Origin: Streptomyces sp. SID12501
Lineage (GTDB): Bacteria; Actinomycetota; Actinomycetes; Streptomycetales; Streptomycetaceae
Direction: 5' to 3'
DNA: 64,000 nucleotides
Assembly (NCBI RefSeq): GCF_010550245.1
Contig: NZ_JAAGLU010000004.1
Span: 186,001-250,000, forward strand
Under the pieces are notes generated by a model. The model was not told where the DNA came from, did no database searches, and saw nothing but the letters and a program-made list of their open reading frames with translations. The position numbers and the translations under genes are program-made. The stretch's first letter is position 1; each line of letters begins with the position of its first letter. Positions 16,339 through 24,840 of this stretch are shown in pieces.

Positions 16339-17625
16339 TCATTCGGGTGCGGTGATGCGGTCTCCGGCTACGAACGCCGCCCTGACGGTGTCGGCTGTCA
16401 GTGCGTCGAGTGCTTCCCGCAGGGGTACGTGGAGCAGGCACAGGTCGGCGACCTCGCCGACCGCCAATCGCCTTGGCCTGGCGGGGTGTCGGGGCTCCCC
16501 GGTGAACAGGTTCAGGGCCGCTTCCGCGTTCAGGGCCTCTCCCCCGGTGCGTTCGACGGTGGCCCGCATGACCGCCCACGGGTCATGGGTTCCGTAGGGG
16601 GCGTCGGTGCCGGCGGCGAGTGGGATGCCCGCGTCGGCCAGGGACCGGCAGCGGTAGAGGTGGGGGCGGTCGTCGGGGTCCACGTCGGTGGCGTAGGCGT
16701 TGCCGCGTTCGGCGGGGAAGTGCGGCTGGGTCACGACTGTCACGCCGAGCTGCTTGATCCAGGGGATCGTCTCGGCCGGGACGACGGATGCGTGCTCGAT
16801 GCGGTCGCCGTCGACCGGGCCGGCCTCGTCCAGGGCGAGGAGGGTCACGAGCAGCTGCACCCGGGTCACGCAGTGGACGGCCACCGGGCGTGGCCGGAGC
16901 GACGCGATCCGGACGGCGAGTTCGGCCGGGGCGGGCAGGGTGGCGTCGTCGAGCATCAGCTTCACGGGCGCGTCGACCGTCATGACGAGCAGCCGCTGCG
17001 GCAGCACCGACAGCAGGTCGAGGAGACCGCCCGCCGGGTGCGGATCGGCGTTGGTGAACCCCGTGACACCGAGCGCCGCCGCCCTGCTCCCCACACCCTC
17101 CAGATCCAGCCGCACGGGCGGTACATGTCCACGCAACCGTTCGTCCTCCCGCCAGAACCGTCCGTCGCCCGACTCCGTCTCCAGACCGGCCGCCCGCAGC
17201 GCGGCACTGTTCCACACCCACAGCGCGCCGGTCCGGTGCTGGACGCGGACCGGCCGGTCCGGCACGAGGTCGTCGAGGGCCCATCGGTCGAGGTCGCCCG
17301 CGACGCTCTCGTGGTAGCCGACGGCCCGCACCCACTCGCCGGGCGCCCCACCGTGCAGGGCCGCGGCGAGTCCGTACCGGCCGGCGACATCTACCGGGCC
17401 GACCCGGACGGACGCGGCGTCGGCGGCCAGCGCCGCGAGGTGGATGTGGTGGTCGTGGAGGCCGGGAAGCAAGGCGCCGCCGCGCCCGTCGATGAGGTCG
17501 GGGTCGTCTCTCCCGTCTCGCCCACTTCTCCCGTCCATCCGCTCTCCGATCTCGGCGATACGCCCGTCCCGGACACGTACGTCCGCTCGCCCGGCGCCCT
17601 GGATCTCGACGTTCCTGATCAGCAC
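16339..17625 (-). CDS. Amidohydrolase family protein (YtcJ/AH3-type)
   Basis: The 428-residue metal-dependent hydrolase has the N-terminal beta-sandwich start LIRNVEIQGAG, then the metal motif HDHHIHL in LLPGLHDHHIHL, RIEHAS, and GTDAPYGTHDPW with the catalytic Asp. This layout fits exoenzyme-regulatory/YtcJ-like amidohydrolases, which hydrolyse amide, ester or lactam bonds. The GTG at 17625 overlaps the upstream CoA-transferase-like stop by seven bases, so the two are translationally coupled. Its place among CoA enzymes suggests hydrolytic ring opening or removal of a side group from the pathway substrate, but no substrate can be named. Confidence 0.78.
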   Translation of the reverse strand: MLIRNVEIQGAGRADVRVRDGRIAEIGERMDGRSGRDGRDDPDLIDGRGGALLPGLHDHHIHLAALAADAASVRVGPVDVAGRYGLAAALHGGAPGEWVRAVGYHESVAGDLDRWALDDLVPDRPVRVQHRTGALWVWNSAALRAAGLETESGDGRFWREDERLRGHVPPVRLDLEGVGSRAAALGVTGFTNADPHPAGGLLDLLSVLPQRLLVMTVDAPVKLMLDDATLPAPAELAVRIASLRPRPVAVHCVTRVQLLVTLLALDEAGPVDGDRIEHASVVPAETIPWIKQLGVTVVTQPHFPAERGNAYATDVDPDDRPHLYRCRSLADAGIPLAAGTDAPYGTHDPWAVMRATVERTGGEALNAEAALNLFTGEPRHPARPRRLAVGEVADLCLLHVPLREALDALTADTVRAAFVAGDRITAPE

Positions 17626-18623
17626 GGCGACGGCACCAGGGAGGCGGCGCAGGCCGACATGGCGAGGTTCAGCAGTTCGCCGCCTCCGGTGGCGAGGGAA
17701 CGGGCCGTGGCATGGGCGGCGTAGACGCCGGTGACCGGGTCGGCGAGCGCGTCGCCCAGGAACACGGGGTCGCCGTGAGCGTCGACGCCGGTCAGGCCGC
17801 CCGCGGCGGCGGCGTCGTCGCCGAACGCGATACGGTCGTCGTCCCTGCCGTAACCGGTGATGCTCACCCAGACCCGGCCCGGCCGGGCGGCGAGGAACTC
17901 CTCGGCGTGGACCCCGAGCCGGCGCAGCGCCCGCGCCCGGGACGCCTCGATGACGATGTCCGCCCCCGCGATCACCTCGGCGAGCGCGCCCGAGGCGAAG
18001 TCCAGCACCAGACTGTCGTGCCCCTCGTGCAGCCAGCGGTAGAACGCGGGCGACCCGACACGGGCACCGTCCGGGCGGGTCACGCTCTCCACCTTCACCA
18101 CTTGGGCGCCCGCCAGCCCCAGAAGGCGCGCACACAAGGGGCCCGCCCAGAGGGCCGACAGGTCGACGACACGCAGGGCGGCTGTGTCGCGTACGCGCTG
18201 CTCGCCGAGACGCTCGGTCCGTACCGGGGGCCCGCTCACGGAGGCGTGCTCCGAGGCCGCGATCCCCAACAGTTGTGCGCTTGTTGCCACTTCGGCGGCC
18301 TTGGCCCGGCGCACCACCCTCTGAAGCGGTTCGCCCGCCACCCCGTTCAGGAGGGCGACGAGAGCCGGTACGGCGGCCAGGTCGTCGGGACGGGCGAGGT
18401 TCACCGCGGTCCAGCCGTCGGCCGCTTCGAGGAGGTGACAGGAGCCGCCGGCCGACGACCGGCCCGGGAGGGCGTGGCCCATCAGCCGGGCGCGGAGAAA
18501 AAGGGCCGCGGGCAGGTCGACGGACACGCCCGTGAGAGCGGTGAACTCCTTCGCGACCGAGACCAGCGGAGACAGGTACGGCTCGACCGACCCCATCCAG
18601 CTGTCGAGAGCGTCATTCTCCAA
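17619..18623 (-). CDS. CoA-transferase family III protein with permuted domains
   Basis: The 334-residue product has family III features in an unusual order. The N-terminal 130 residues resemble the C-terminal part of CoA-transferases (GWTAVNLARPDD, LLNGVAGEPLQ). Residues from about 150 resemble the normal N-terminus (LRVVDLSALWAGPLCARLLG, AQVVKVESVTRPDG, DSLVLDFASG). The candidate catalytic Asp is in DALADPVTGVYAAHA near the C-terminus. The start is uncertain: TTG 18623 has a GGAGGAGAAGG site 11 bases away, and ATG 18596 is an alternative. A weak palindrome (18605-18621) spans the first codons. Confidence 0.65.
   Translation of the reverse strand: MENDALDSWMGSVEPYLSPLVSVAKEFTALTGVSVDLPAALFLRARLMGHALPGRSSAGGSCHLLEAADGWTAVNLARPDDLAAVPALVALLNGVAGEPLQRVVRRAKAAEVATSAQLLGIAASEHASVSGPPVRTERLGEQRVRDTAALRVVDLSALWAGPLCARLLGLAGAQVVKVESVTRPDGARVGSPAFYRWLHEGHDSLVLDFASGALAEVIAGADIVIEASRARALRRLGVHAEEFLAARPGRVWVSITGYGRDDDRIAFGDDAAAAGGLTGVDAHGDPVFLGDALADPVTGVYAAHATARSLATGGGELLNLAMSACAASLVPSPC
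18605..18621. promoter_or_regulatory. Weak 17-bp operator-like site
   Basis: CGAGAGCGTCATTCTCC contains GAGAnn-GTC-ATTCTC with two mismatches in one arm relative to GAGAATnnnATTCTC. It overlaps the proposed TTG start of the leftward gene, much as the stronger sites at 25351 and 31127 abut start codons. Confidence 0.35.
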
Positions 18624-18668
18624 TGGCCAAACGCCCTTCTCCTCCGAGGTAGCCCCAAATTACACTCC

Positions 18669-18678
18669 GGTCGTGACC
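18669..18678. promoter_or_regulatory. Possible FadR-like site at an ECH start
   Basis: GGTCGTGACC is an inverted repeat with a two-base centre, flanked like the 5182 and 7468 sites (CACT before, CTT after). It overlaps the GTG start at 18673. The spacing differs by one base from the other two, so it is weaker evidence. Confidence 0.35.
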
Positions 18679-19638
18679 TTGCCCTCCCCCTTCGTCCTCG
18701 TCGACCTCGACCGTGGACCGAGTCCCGACCTCGGCCTCGGCCTGGGCCTAGGAACGACTGGAGTGACCGGGCGGGTGCTCGTAGGCATCGCGGAGAAACC
18801 CATCGCGGCCGACGCACGCTTCGACATCCTCCTCACCAGCGAGCCCGACCCACCACGCCCCTGGGTGAGCTGCGCCGACCCGTACGCCACGGCCCGCCGT
18901 CTGGCGGAGATCGTCGCGGACCGTCCCGCCGCCTCGGTCGCCCTGACGCAGGTGCTGCGGATGGGACCCGCGCTGGCGCCACCCGACCGTCTGGTGGCCG
19001 AGTCGCTCGCCTATTCGACGCTCCAGGCATCGGCTGCCTTCCACGCCTGGCTGGACTCGGCGCCCGCTCGTACACCACGCCCCTGCGCTGAGCCGGTCGC
19101 CCTGGCCCGTGACGGTGACAGCCTCTCCATCACCCTCGACCGGCCGCAGGCCCGCAACGCCATGGACGCCGGTACGCGGGACGCCCTGTGCGAGGCGCTC
19201 GAAGTCGCCGTACTGGACCCGTCGATCACCCGCGTCGACCTCTACGGCAACGGGCCGGCCTTCTGCGCCGGCGGGGACCTGAGCGAGTTCGGCTCGGCCA
19301 GGGATCCCGCACAGGCCCATATGGTGCGCGTCCACCGCAGTCCCGCCGCCCTGCTCCAGCGGTGCGGTGCGCGGGTCACGGCACATCTGCACGGCGCCTG
19401 CATCGGGGCGGGCATCGAACTCACCGCGTTCGCGGGACGGGTGCGGGCGACGCCGGACACAGTGATCCGGCTGCCCGAAGTGGGGATGGGACTGATTCCG
19501 GGCGCGGGCGGCACAGCCAGCCTGCCGCTGCGGATCGGGAGGGAGCGTTCGGCGTATTTGGCGTTGTCGGGGGAGGCGCTGGGAGCTGAGGATGCGCTTC
19601 GGTGGGGGTTGGTCGACGAGGTTGTTCAGGGGGACTGA
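18673..19638 (+). CDS. Enoyl-CoA hydratase/isomerase-family protein, long N-terminus
   Basis: The 321-residue protein has a crotonase domain from about residue 138: LDRPQARNAMDAG, GPAFCAGGDLSEFG, and CIGAGIELTAF. Both candidate catalytic Glu positions are filled (GIELT and LPEVGMG). The extra N-terminal 135 residues (FDILLTSEPDPPRPWVS, ADPYATARRLAEIV) are not part of the minimal fold and resemble a degenerate second crotonase-like half. No ribosome binding site precedes the GTG, so translation may be leaderless. It is transcribed alone, divergent from the 17619-18623 gene. Confidence 0.75.
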   Translation: MTLPSPFVLVDLDRGPSPDLGLGLGLGTTGVTGRVLVGIAEKPIAADARFDILLTSEPDPPRPWVSCADPYATARRLAEIVADRPAASVALTQVLRMGPALAPPDRLVAESLAYSTLQASAAFHAWLDSAPARTPRPCAEPVALARDGDSLSITLDRPQARNAMDAGTRDALCEALEVAVLDPSITRVDLYGNGPAFCAGGDLSEFGSARDPAQAHMVRVHRSPAALLQRCGARVTAHLHGACIGAGIELTAFAGRVRATPDTVIRLPEVGMGLIPGAGGTASLPLRIGRERSAYLALSGEALGAEDALRWGLVDEVVQGD

Positions 19639-19678
19639 GCGCTCTGTGCGATGTGCGGTATTGAGTCTGCGGGCAGTC

Positions 19679-19722
19679 GGTGGCTGGTCGCGCAGTTCCC
19701 CGCGCCCCTGAAGGGGCCCTGC
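19679..19722. repeat. Streptomyces-type intergenic repeat with hairpin
   Basis: The sequence around CGCGCAGTTCCCCGCGCC is a GC-rich element I recognise as very common between Streptomyces genes. It carries a small hairpin GCCCC-tgaa-GGGGC at 19704-19717. It separates two convergent ECH genes and may act as a terminator. Confidence 0.6.
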
Positions 19723-19726
19723 CCCG

Positions 19727-20458
19727 TCACTTTCCCGTCCACACCGGGGGCCTGCGCTCCGCGAACGCCCTCGCTCCCTCTGTCGCGTCGGCGCTGCGGA
19801 ACACCGACTCGATCTCCGACGGTTCGGCCAGGCGGCGTTCCCGCATCAGCTTCTTGGTCATGGCGACGCCCAACGGGCCGTTCTGTGCGATCCGTTCGGC
19901 GAGGGCCAGTGCCTCCGCGCGGACTTCCTCGGCCGGGACGACCCTGTTCACCAGACCGATCTCCCAGGCCCTGGCCGCCGTGACCAGTTCACCCGTGAGG
20001 CCCATCTCCAAGGCAACGGCCAGCGGGATGCGGTCGGCAAGGGTGGTGGCGCCACCGGCCGCGAAGAGGCCGCGTCTGACCTCGGCGATGCCCAGGGACG
20101 CGGTGTCGGCGGCTACCACCAGGTCGCAGGCCAGAGCGAGTTCGAAGCCGCCGGCCACCGCCGACCCGTTGAGCGCCGCGACGACCGGGGTGGTGACGCC
20201 CTCACGGTAGAACCAGAGCAGGCTGTCGAAGCGGGCGCCGCGTGCGAACGCCTTCAGGTCCATGCCGGCGCAGAAGGCCGGGCCCGCCCCGGTGAGGACG
20301 ATCGCCCGGACGGCAGGGTCGGCGTCCGCCTCCTTGAGGGCTGTCGACAGTTCGTGAAGCAGCTCTGGGTTCAGGGCGTTTCGCGCCTCGGGCCGGTTCA
20401 TCGTGGCCACAAGGACGCTGCCCACCCGTTCGGTCAGGACCAGGTCGTCCTGCGCCAT
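19727..20458 (-). CDS. Enoyl-CoA hydratase
   Basis: The 243-residue crotonase keeps both canonical glutamates: AVAGGFELALACD and LGIAEVRRGLFAAGG. The oxyanion motif GAGPAFCAGMDLKAF is present. It should hydrate an enoyl-CoA or act as a closely related hydratase. It is the last gene of the leftward ABC-transporter operon (24726 to 19727), 29 bases after the small Cys protein gene. Confidence 0.85.
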   Translation of the reverse strand: MAQDDLVLTERVGSVLVATMNRPEARNALNPELLHELSTALKEADADPAVRAIVLTGAGPAFCAGMDLKAFARGARFDSLLWFYREGVTTPVVAALNGSAVAGGFELALACDLVVAADTASLGIAEVRRGLFAAGGATTLADRIPLAVALEMGLTGELVTAARAWEIGLVNRVVPAEEVRAEALALAERIAQNGPLGVAMTKKLMRERRLAEPSEIESVFRSADATEGARAFAERRPPVWTGK

Positions 20459-20487
20459 GACAACTCCTCTTCTGACAGGGGCTCGGT

Positions 20488-20799
20488 TCAGTCCGACGCG
20501 GGCAGCGGCCTGGCCGCCTTGACGGTCATCGGAGCGCCGTCGCAGACCAGTTCGCCCGCTCCGGAGGCGGTGCAGAGCAGTTCGAGGGTGCCCGTGGCGT
20601 CCACGTACCGCTTGCCGACGAGGGTGCCCGAGCCGGTGTCCTTGACCTGGGGGGCGGAGGCGGCGGGCACCATGGGCGCGCCCGCGCAGGTGAGTTGGGG
20701 CTGCGCGTCGGCGGAGGCCCGGATCACGACCACACGGGTGCCGCAGGCGGTGCTGGCGAGCTGGTTGCCGGGGCGCAGCGTCGGTGCCGGAGTGGTCAT
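20488..20799 (-). CDS. Small cysteine-containing protein of unknown function
   Basis: This 103-residue protein has no signal peptide or membrane segment. It contains five Cys and two similar segments, each ending in a C-x-GAPM motif: LTCAGAPMVP near residue 45 and LVCDGAPMTV near residue 90. The pattern suggests a duplicated small beta unit that could bind metal through Cys. It lies between the membrane protein at 20858 and the ECH gene, in the ABC-transporter operon. I do not recognise the family. The start at ATG 20799 is chosen because upstream sequence does not look coding. Confidence 0.6.
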   Translation of the reverse strand: MTTPAPTLRPGNQLASTACGTRVVVIRASADAQPQLTCAGAPMVPAASAPQVKDTGSGTLVGKRYVDATGTLELLCTASGAGELVCDGAPMTVKAARPLPASD

Positions 20800-20857
20800 G
20801 GCCAGGGTCCCTTTCGAGCGGACGGTCGAGGTCACGCGGGTGATCGCGGGGCCGGAG

Positions 20858-21220
20858 TCACTCCGGGTCGTGCAGCCGGTCCTGGTCGCGCAGTCGTTCG
20901 GCGAGGAGGCTGACGTCGTACGACTGGCGGGCCATCCAGAACCGCAGGAAGCCGGTGAGGGAGTAGCGCAGGAACAGCGCCGAGCCCACAACTCCGGCAG
21001 CGATTCCGGCGAGGCCCAGAGCGAGACCGTCGTTCTGGACGAGGGGGTCGAGGGTGTTGTGGGCGACCAGGTAGCCGGAGGCGCCGAGGATCAGGCCGAG
21101 TGCCATCAGGGTTCCGCCGAGGCGCAGCCAGAGCCCGGAACGGGCGGCGGCCGGGTCGGGGATCTTCAGTTCGGTCAGTTCGCGGACGAAGCGGTCCGCA
21201 CGTGGCTCGGTGGACGTCAT
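20858..21220 (-). CDS. Small membrane protein with two transmembrane segments
   Basis: The 120-residue protein has a soluble N-terminus, two hydrophobic helices (about residues 30-52 and 63-86, the latter containing LALGLAGIAAGVVGSALFL), and a charged C-terminus (LLAERLRDQDRLHDPE). ATG 21220 overlaps the livF stop (ATGA), so it is coupled to the ABC transporter and may be an accessory subunit. I do not recognise the family. Confidence 0.7.
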   Translation of the reverse strand: MTSTEPRADRFVRELTELKIPDPAAARSGLWLRLGGTLMALGLILGASGYLVAHNTLDPLVQNDGLALGLAGIAAGVVGSALFLRYSLTGFLRFWMARQSYDVSLLAERLRDQDRLHDPE

Positions 21221-21924
21221 GCGGAACTCCCGAGGTAGAGGGCGGACAGTTCGGCGCGCAACCCGTCGTCGGGGTGGCCCTGCCGTTGGATCCGGCCGCG
21301 CACGAGTACGGCGGCACGGTCGGCGATGTCGAGGACGGCGGCGGCGAACTGCTCGACGACCAGTACGGCCACACCCTGGCGGGCGATCTCCGCGACCTGT
21401 TCGTAGAGGCGGGCGACCACCAACGGGGCGAGTCCCATGGAGAGTTCGTCGAGAAGCAGGACGGCCGGGTCCGTGGCGAGCCCTCGTGCCAGGGCGAGCA
21501 TCTGCTGTTCGCCGCCTGACATGGTGCCGGCCGCCTGCGAGGCACGCCGGGCGAGGACGGGGAAGCGGCTGAACGCGATTTCCTCGACCTCGGCCCGGCT
21601 GCGGCCCGTGTAGGTCATCATCAGGAGGTTGTCGCGCACCGAGAGGTTGGGGAACACCCCGCGGCCCTCGGGGATCAGGCACACTCCGGCGCGGGCCAGG
21701 TCGCGCGGAGCGGCTCCCGTCATGTCACGCCCGCCAAGGAGGAGTTGCCCGGACTCCGGCGGGTGGACGCCCGCCGCGATGCTCAACGTGGTCGTCTTTC
21801 CAGCGCCGTTGGGGCCGAGCAGCGCCACCACCTCGCCTGCGGCGACGCTCAGATCGACTCCGTGCAGGACGGTGATCCGTTCGTGGGCGGCGCGGATGCC
21901 GCGCAGTTCGAGTAGCGCGTTCAC
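21217..21924 (-). CDS. livF: Branched-chain-type ABC transporter ATPase LivF
   Basis: The 235-residue ATPase has Walker A GPNGAGKTTT, the signature MSGGEQQMLALARGL, Walker B LLLDELSMGLAP and a switch His replaced by Gln in VVEQF, which is typical of LivF. It powers import together with LivG and the fused LivHM permease. It overlaps the livG stop by four bases. Confidence 0.9.
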   Translation of the reverse strand: MNALLELRGIRAAHERITVLHGVDLSVAAGEVVALLGPNGAGKTTTLSIAAGVHPPESGQLLLGGRDMTGAAPRDLARAGVCLIPEGRGVFPNLSVRDNLLMMTYTGRSRAEVEEIAFSRFPVLARRASQAAGTMSGGEQQMLALARGLATDPAVLLLDELSMGLAPLVVARLYEQVAEIARQGVAVLVVEQFAAAVLDIADRAAVLVRGRIQRQGHPDDGLRAELSALYLGSSA

Positions 21925-22631
21925 GCGTCCCCCAGATAGGCGGCTAGGACCGTCTCGTCGTTGCGGATCACCTCGGGCGGGCCGACGGCGATGACCTTCC
22001 CGAGGTCGAGGACGTACACGTCGTCGCAGACGCTCATGACGAGACTCATGTCGTGTTCGACGAGGACGACCGCGGTGCCGTCGTCGGCGAGGGAGCGCAG
22101 GAGAGCGGCGAAGCGTTCGGTCTCCTCGCCGTCCTGTCCGGCGGCGGGTTCGTCGAGCAGGAGCACCTTGGGGCGCAGGGCCAGCGCCCGGCCGACCTCG
22201 ACGAGGCGGCCGACACCGGTGGGCAGACTGTCGGGGGCGGTGTCGGCGATGCCGGTGAGGCCCAGCCGGTCGAGGATCTCCGTGACGACGGCGACCGCGC
22301 GCGGCCGTTCGGGTCCGAGTTCGGCGGCGACGAGCAGATTGTCGCGGACGCTGAGCCGGCCGAACAGCTCCAGCCGCTGGAACGTGCGGGCGAGTCCGCA
22401 GTGCGCGCGGGCGGAGGGACGCAGCCTGGTGACGTCCCGGTCGCCGAGGAAGACCCGTCCCGAGGACGGTCTGCGCAGCCCGGACGCGACGTCGAACAGG
22501 GTACTTTTCCCTGCCCCGTTGGGCCCGATGAGCCCGGTGACGCGGCCGGGCTCGGCGGTCATACCGACCCCGTCCAACGCCCGGTTCCCGCCGAAGGAAA
22601 CCGTCACTCCACTAACTCGCAGCGACGCCAC
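21921..22631 (-). CDS. livG: Branched-chain-type ABC transporter ATPase LivG
   Basis: The 236-residue ATPase has Walker A GPNGAGKST, Walker B LLLDEPAAGQD and the H-loop VVLVEHDMSLV. The signature region reads SLPTGVGRLVEVGRAL, which departs from the usual LSYGQQRRLEIARAL pattern of LivG, so the LSGGQ-like contact is degenerate. GTG 22631 is preferred over an upstream start because the conserved first strand (LRVSGVTVSFGG) begins right after it; it overlaps the permease gene by 20 bases. Confidence 0.87.
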   Translation of the reverse strand: MASLRVSGVTVSFGGNRALDGVGMTAEPGRVTGLIGPNGAGKSTLFDVASGLRRPSSGRVFLGDRDVTRLRPSARAHCGLARTFQRLELFGRLSVRDNLLVAAELGPERPRAVAVVTEILDRLGLTGIADTAPDSLPTGVGRLVEVGRALALRPKVLLLDEPAAGQDGEETERFAALLRSLADDGTAVVLVEHDMSLVMSVCDDVYVLDLGKVIAVGPPEVIRNDETVLAAYLGDA

Positions 22632-24726
22632 GGGCCAGCACCTCCCCGTCCTCCGGGCGCCAGTCACGCCGTACGCCCCACCACTCGACCGGAATCTCCG
22701 GCTCGGCCGCCGGGGCCTGCCTGACGCTCGCCCATGTCCGTAGTGCGACGGCCACGACGACGGCTCCGCCGAGGAAGGTCCAGCCGTTGATGACGTCGCC
22801 CAGGCGCAGCAGCCAGGCCGTGGCCAGCCAGGCGGCGAGTGCCGTGAGCGCGATGCGGTCGCGGCCGAGCGGCTCCCACTGGCGCCGGAAGTGGGCCGAG
22901 ATGCCGTCGGGGCTCTTGCCGAGGCCCATACCGGCGAGGGCCGGCAGCAGGGCGACCGGATTCTGCAGCGCGGGCGCGACGGCGACCAGCGCGTTGGTCG
23001 GTCCGATGAGCGCCGTACCGGTGAACAGTCCGTTGCCGACCGCGCCGAGGCCGCCGATCACCGCGACCAGGAAGATCGGCAGCCCGGCCACGAGGTTGAA
23101 CTGGTCCGGTGTGATGGCCCGTTGCTGCATTCCGTAGAGCGCGCCGCCGAGGCCCGCGATCCCCGAGGCCAGCGCGAACACCAGCACCTTGGCGACGAGC
23201 AGGTTGCCGCCGAGCGTGGCGTATGCGGCCTCGCTGTCACGCAGGGCGATGAGCCGCCGCCCGAACCGGCCCCGCCGCAGCGCCGCGACGCCGATCGACG
23301 CGAGGGCGAGACAGACCGCGGCGAGCACCATCAACTCCTCCCCGCTGTCCAGTCGTAGCCCGAACAGCGAGGGCCCGGTCACTTCCACCGAGCCCTGGTC
23401 GAACAGTGCGACCTCGATGCCGAACACGTGGAAGGCGGGGAGGGTGAAGATCCAGCGGTCGAGTACGACGGCGAAGGCGGCGGTCCCCAGCGCCAGGTAC
23501 ACGCCGGACAGCCGCAGCGCGGGGAGCGCGATCAGCGCCCCGGCGACCGCCGAGACCAGAACCGCCAGGCCCAGCGCCCACAGTTGCCCATGAGCGCCGA
23601 AGTGCGCCCACACGACCGCGCCGATCCCGGCCATGCTCAGCTGGCACAGGGAGATCTGGCCCGCGTAACCGGTCAGGGGGACGTACGAGAGGGCCACCAC
23701 GCCGAGCGAGAAGATCGGTCCGTAGGTGATGAGGTCGGCCTCGCCGAGCATCGATGCCAGCACGACTCCGAACGCCACGGTCACCACAGCGAATACCAGC
23801 GTGCCGCGTGGAGTGGGTACTGGGACCGGGGCCAGCCGCCGGTCGCGTCCGCGCAGCCGCCGGTGCGGGAACACCAGCAAAGCGATGAACAGGAGCAGGG
23901 CGGGCGCGGCGAGGCGCAGGCCTGGCAGGTAGTCGTTCTGCGGCAGGTAGCCGGTCAGATAGCTCTCCGTGCAGCCGATGACGACTGCCCCGATGAAGGT
24001 GAGCGGCACACTGCGCAGTCGGCCGAAGACGGCGGCGGTGTAGGCGCTGACGATCAGGAGGGAGAGCTGCGCGGCATCGAGGGTGACGCTCGGTGCGATC
24101 AATATGCCACCGAGTGCGGCGAGTTGGGTGCCCATGATCCAGGCTGCCTTGTTGGCCCGTACGGGATCGGCGCCGGTGAGCCCGACGAGTGCGCGGTCGT
24201 CGACGGTGGCACGCATCTCGGCGCCGGCGCGGGTCCGGTAGAGCAGGACGCGCAGTCCGGCGGCGACCGCGAGGGCCACACCCATGGTGATGGCCTGGTG
24301 CCAGGTGACGGCGGCAGGGCCGATGTGGAAGGGGGTCCGGTCGGCGAAGAAGGCGGGCAGCGGCCGGGCCACGTTCGGGTCCCAGATCCAGCGGGCGACC
24401 CCGATGAGTCCGCTGAGCAGCGCGACCGTCATCACCAGCCGTTCCGCTTCGCCGAGCGCCTGCACGGGCCGCAGGATGAACCGCTCGACGAGGAGCCCGA
24501 ACGCCGGGGCGAGCAGGAGCAGTACGACGGCCAGTGCGACCGGAACCGGCCACCCCCAGCCGACGGAGAGCTGCCAGTAGGTGAAGGCCGAGAGCATGCC
24601 CGCGGCGCCGTGCGCGAAGTTGAACACGCCGGTGGTGGTGTAGGTGAGTACGAGGCCGCTGCCGATGACCGCGTAGATCGCGGCAGTGCTGAGGCCGACG
24701 ATGCCGAAGGTGAGGAACTGGTCCAT
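22612..24726 (-). CDS. Fused LivH-LivM branched-chain-type ABC permease
   Basis: The 704-residue protein combines two permease units that are usually separate. Residues 1 to about 290 are LivH-like (AIYAVIGSGLVLTYTTTGVFN is the characteristic start; it is split here only by length limits), and residues from about 310 are LivM-like (LGVVALSYVPLTGYAGQISL, LALGTAAFAVV, DSEAAYATLGGN). About 16-18 membrane helices are expected. The C-terminal 80 residues add two more hydrophobic segments and a cytosolic tail. The gene starts the operon, 57 bases from a palindromic operator at 24783. No binding protein is adjacent; the likely partner is at 53332-54702. Confidence 0.88.
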   Translation of the reverse strand: MDQFLTFGIVGLSTAAIYAVIGSGLVLTYTTTGVFNFAHGAAGMLSAFTYWQLSVGWGWPVPVALAVVLLLLAPAFGLLVERFILRPVQALGEAERLVMTVALLSGLIGVARWIWDPNVARPLPAFFADRTPFHIGPAAVTWHQAITMGVALAVAAGLRVLLYRTRAGAEMRATVDDRALVGLTGADPVRANKAAWIMGTQLAALGGILIAPSVTLDAAQLSLLIVSAYTAAVFGRLRSVPLTFIGAVVIGCTESYLTGYLPQNDYLPGLRLAAPALLLFIALLVFPHRRLRGRDRRLAPVPVPTPRGTLVFAVVTVAFGVVLASMLGEADLITYGPIFSLGVVALSYVPLTGYAGQISLCQLSMAGIGAVVWAHFGAHGQLWALGLAVLVSAVAGALIALPALRLSGVYLALGTAAFAVVLDRWIFTLPAFHVFGIEVALFDQGSVEVTGPSLFGLRLDSGEELMVLAAVCLALASIGVAALRRGRFGRRLIALRDSEAAYATLGGNLLVAKVLVFALASGIAGLGGALYGMQQRAITPDQFNLVAGLPIFLVAVIGGLGAVGNGLFTGTALIGPTNALVAVAPALQNPVALLPALAGMGLGKSPDGISAHFRRQWEPLGRDRIALTALAAWLATAWLLRLGDVINGWTFLGGAVVVAVALRTWASVRQAPAAEPEIPVEWWGVRRDWRPEDGEVLARGVAAS

Positions 24727-24782
24727 GACGCGCCGTCACTCGATGTCGGGGTCGGCCGACGGAGTGGTCCCCTCTCTGAGGG

Positions 24783-24799
24783 TGGAAACTAGCTTCTCA
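24783..24799. promoter_or_regulatory. 17-bp operator variant between livHM and an FMN-protein gene
   Basis: TGGAAACTAGCTTCTCA reads on the minus strand as TGAGAAGCTAGTTTCCA, matching the TGAGAA-nnn-rTTTCCA variant. It lies in the 114-base divergent intergenic region, 57 bases from the livHM start and 42 bases from the 24841 start. The following bases, 24794-24810, form an additional TTCTC...GAGAA inverted repeat. Confidence 0.5.
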
Positions 24800-24840
24800 A
24801 TTGGAGAGAATCAAGCATTCCGACAAGCCTGGGAGAAACG

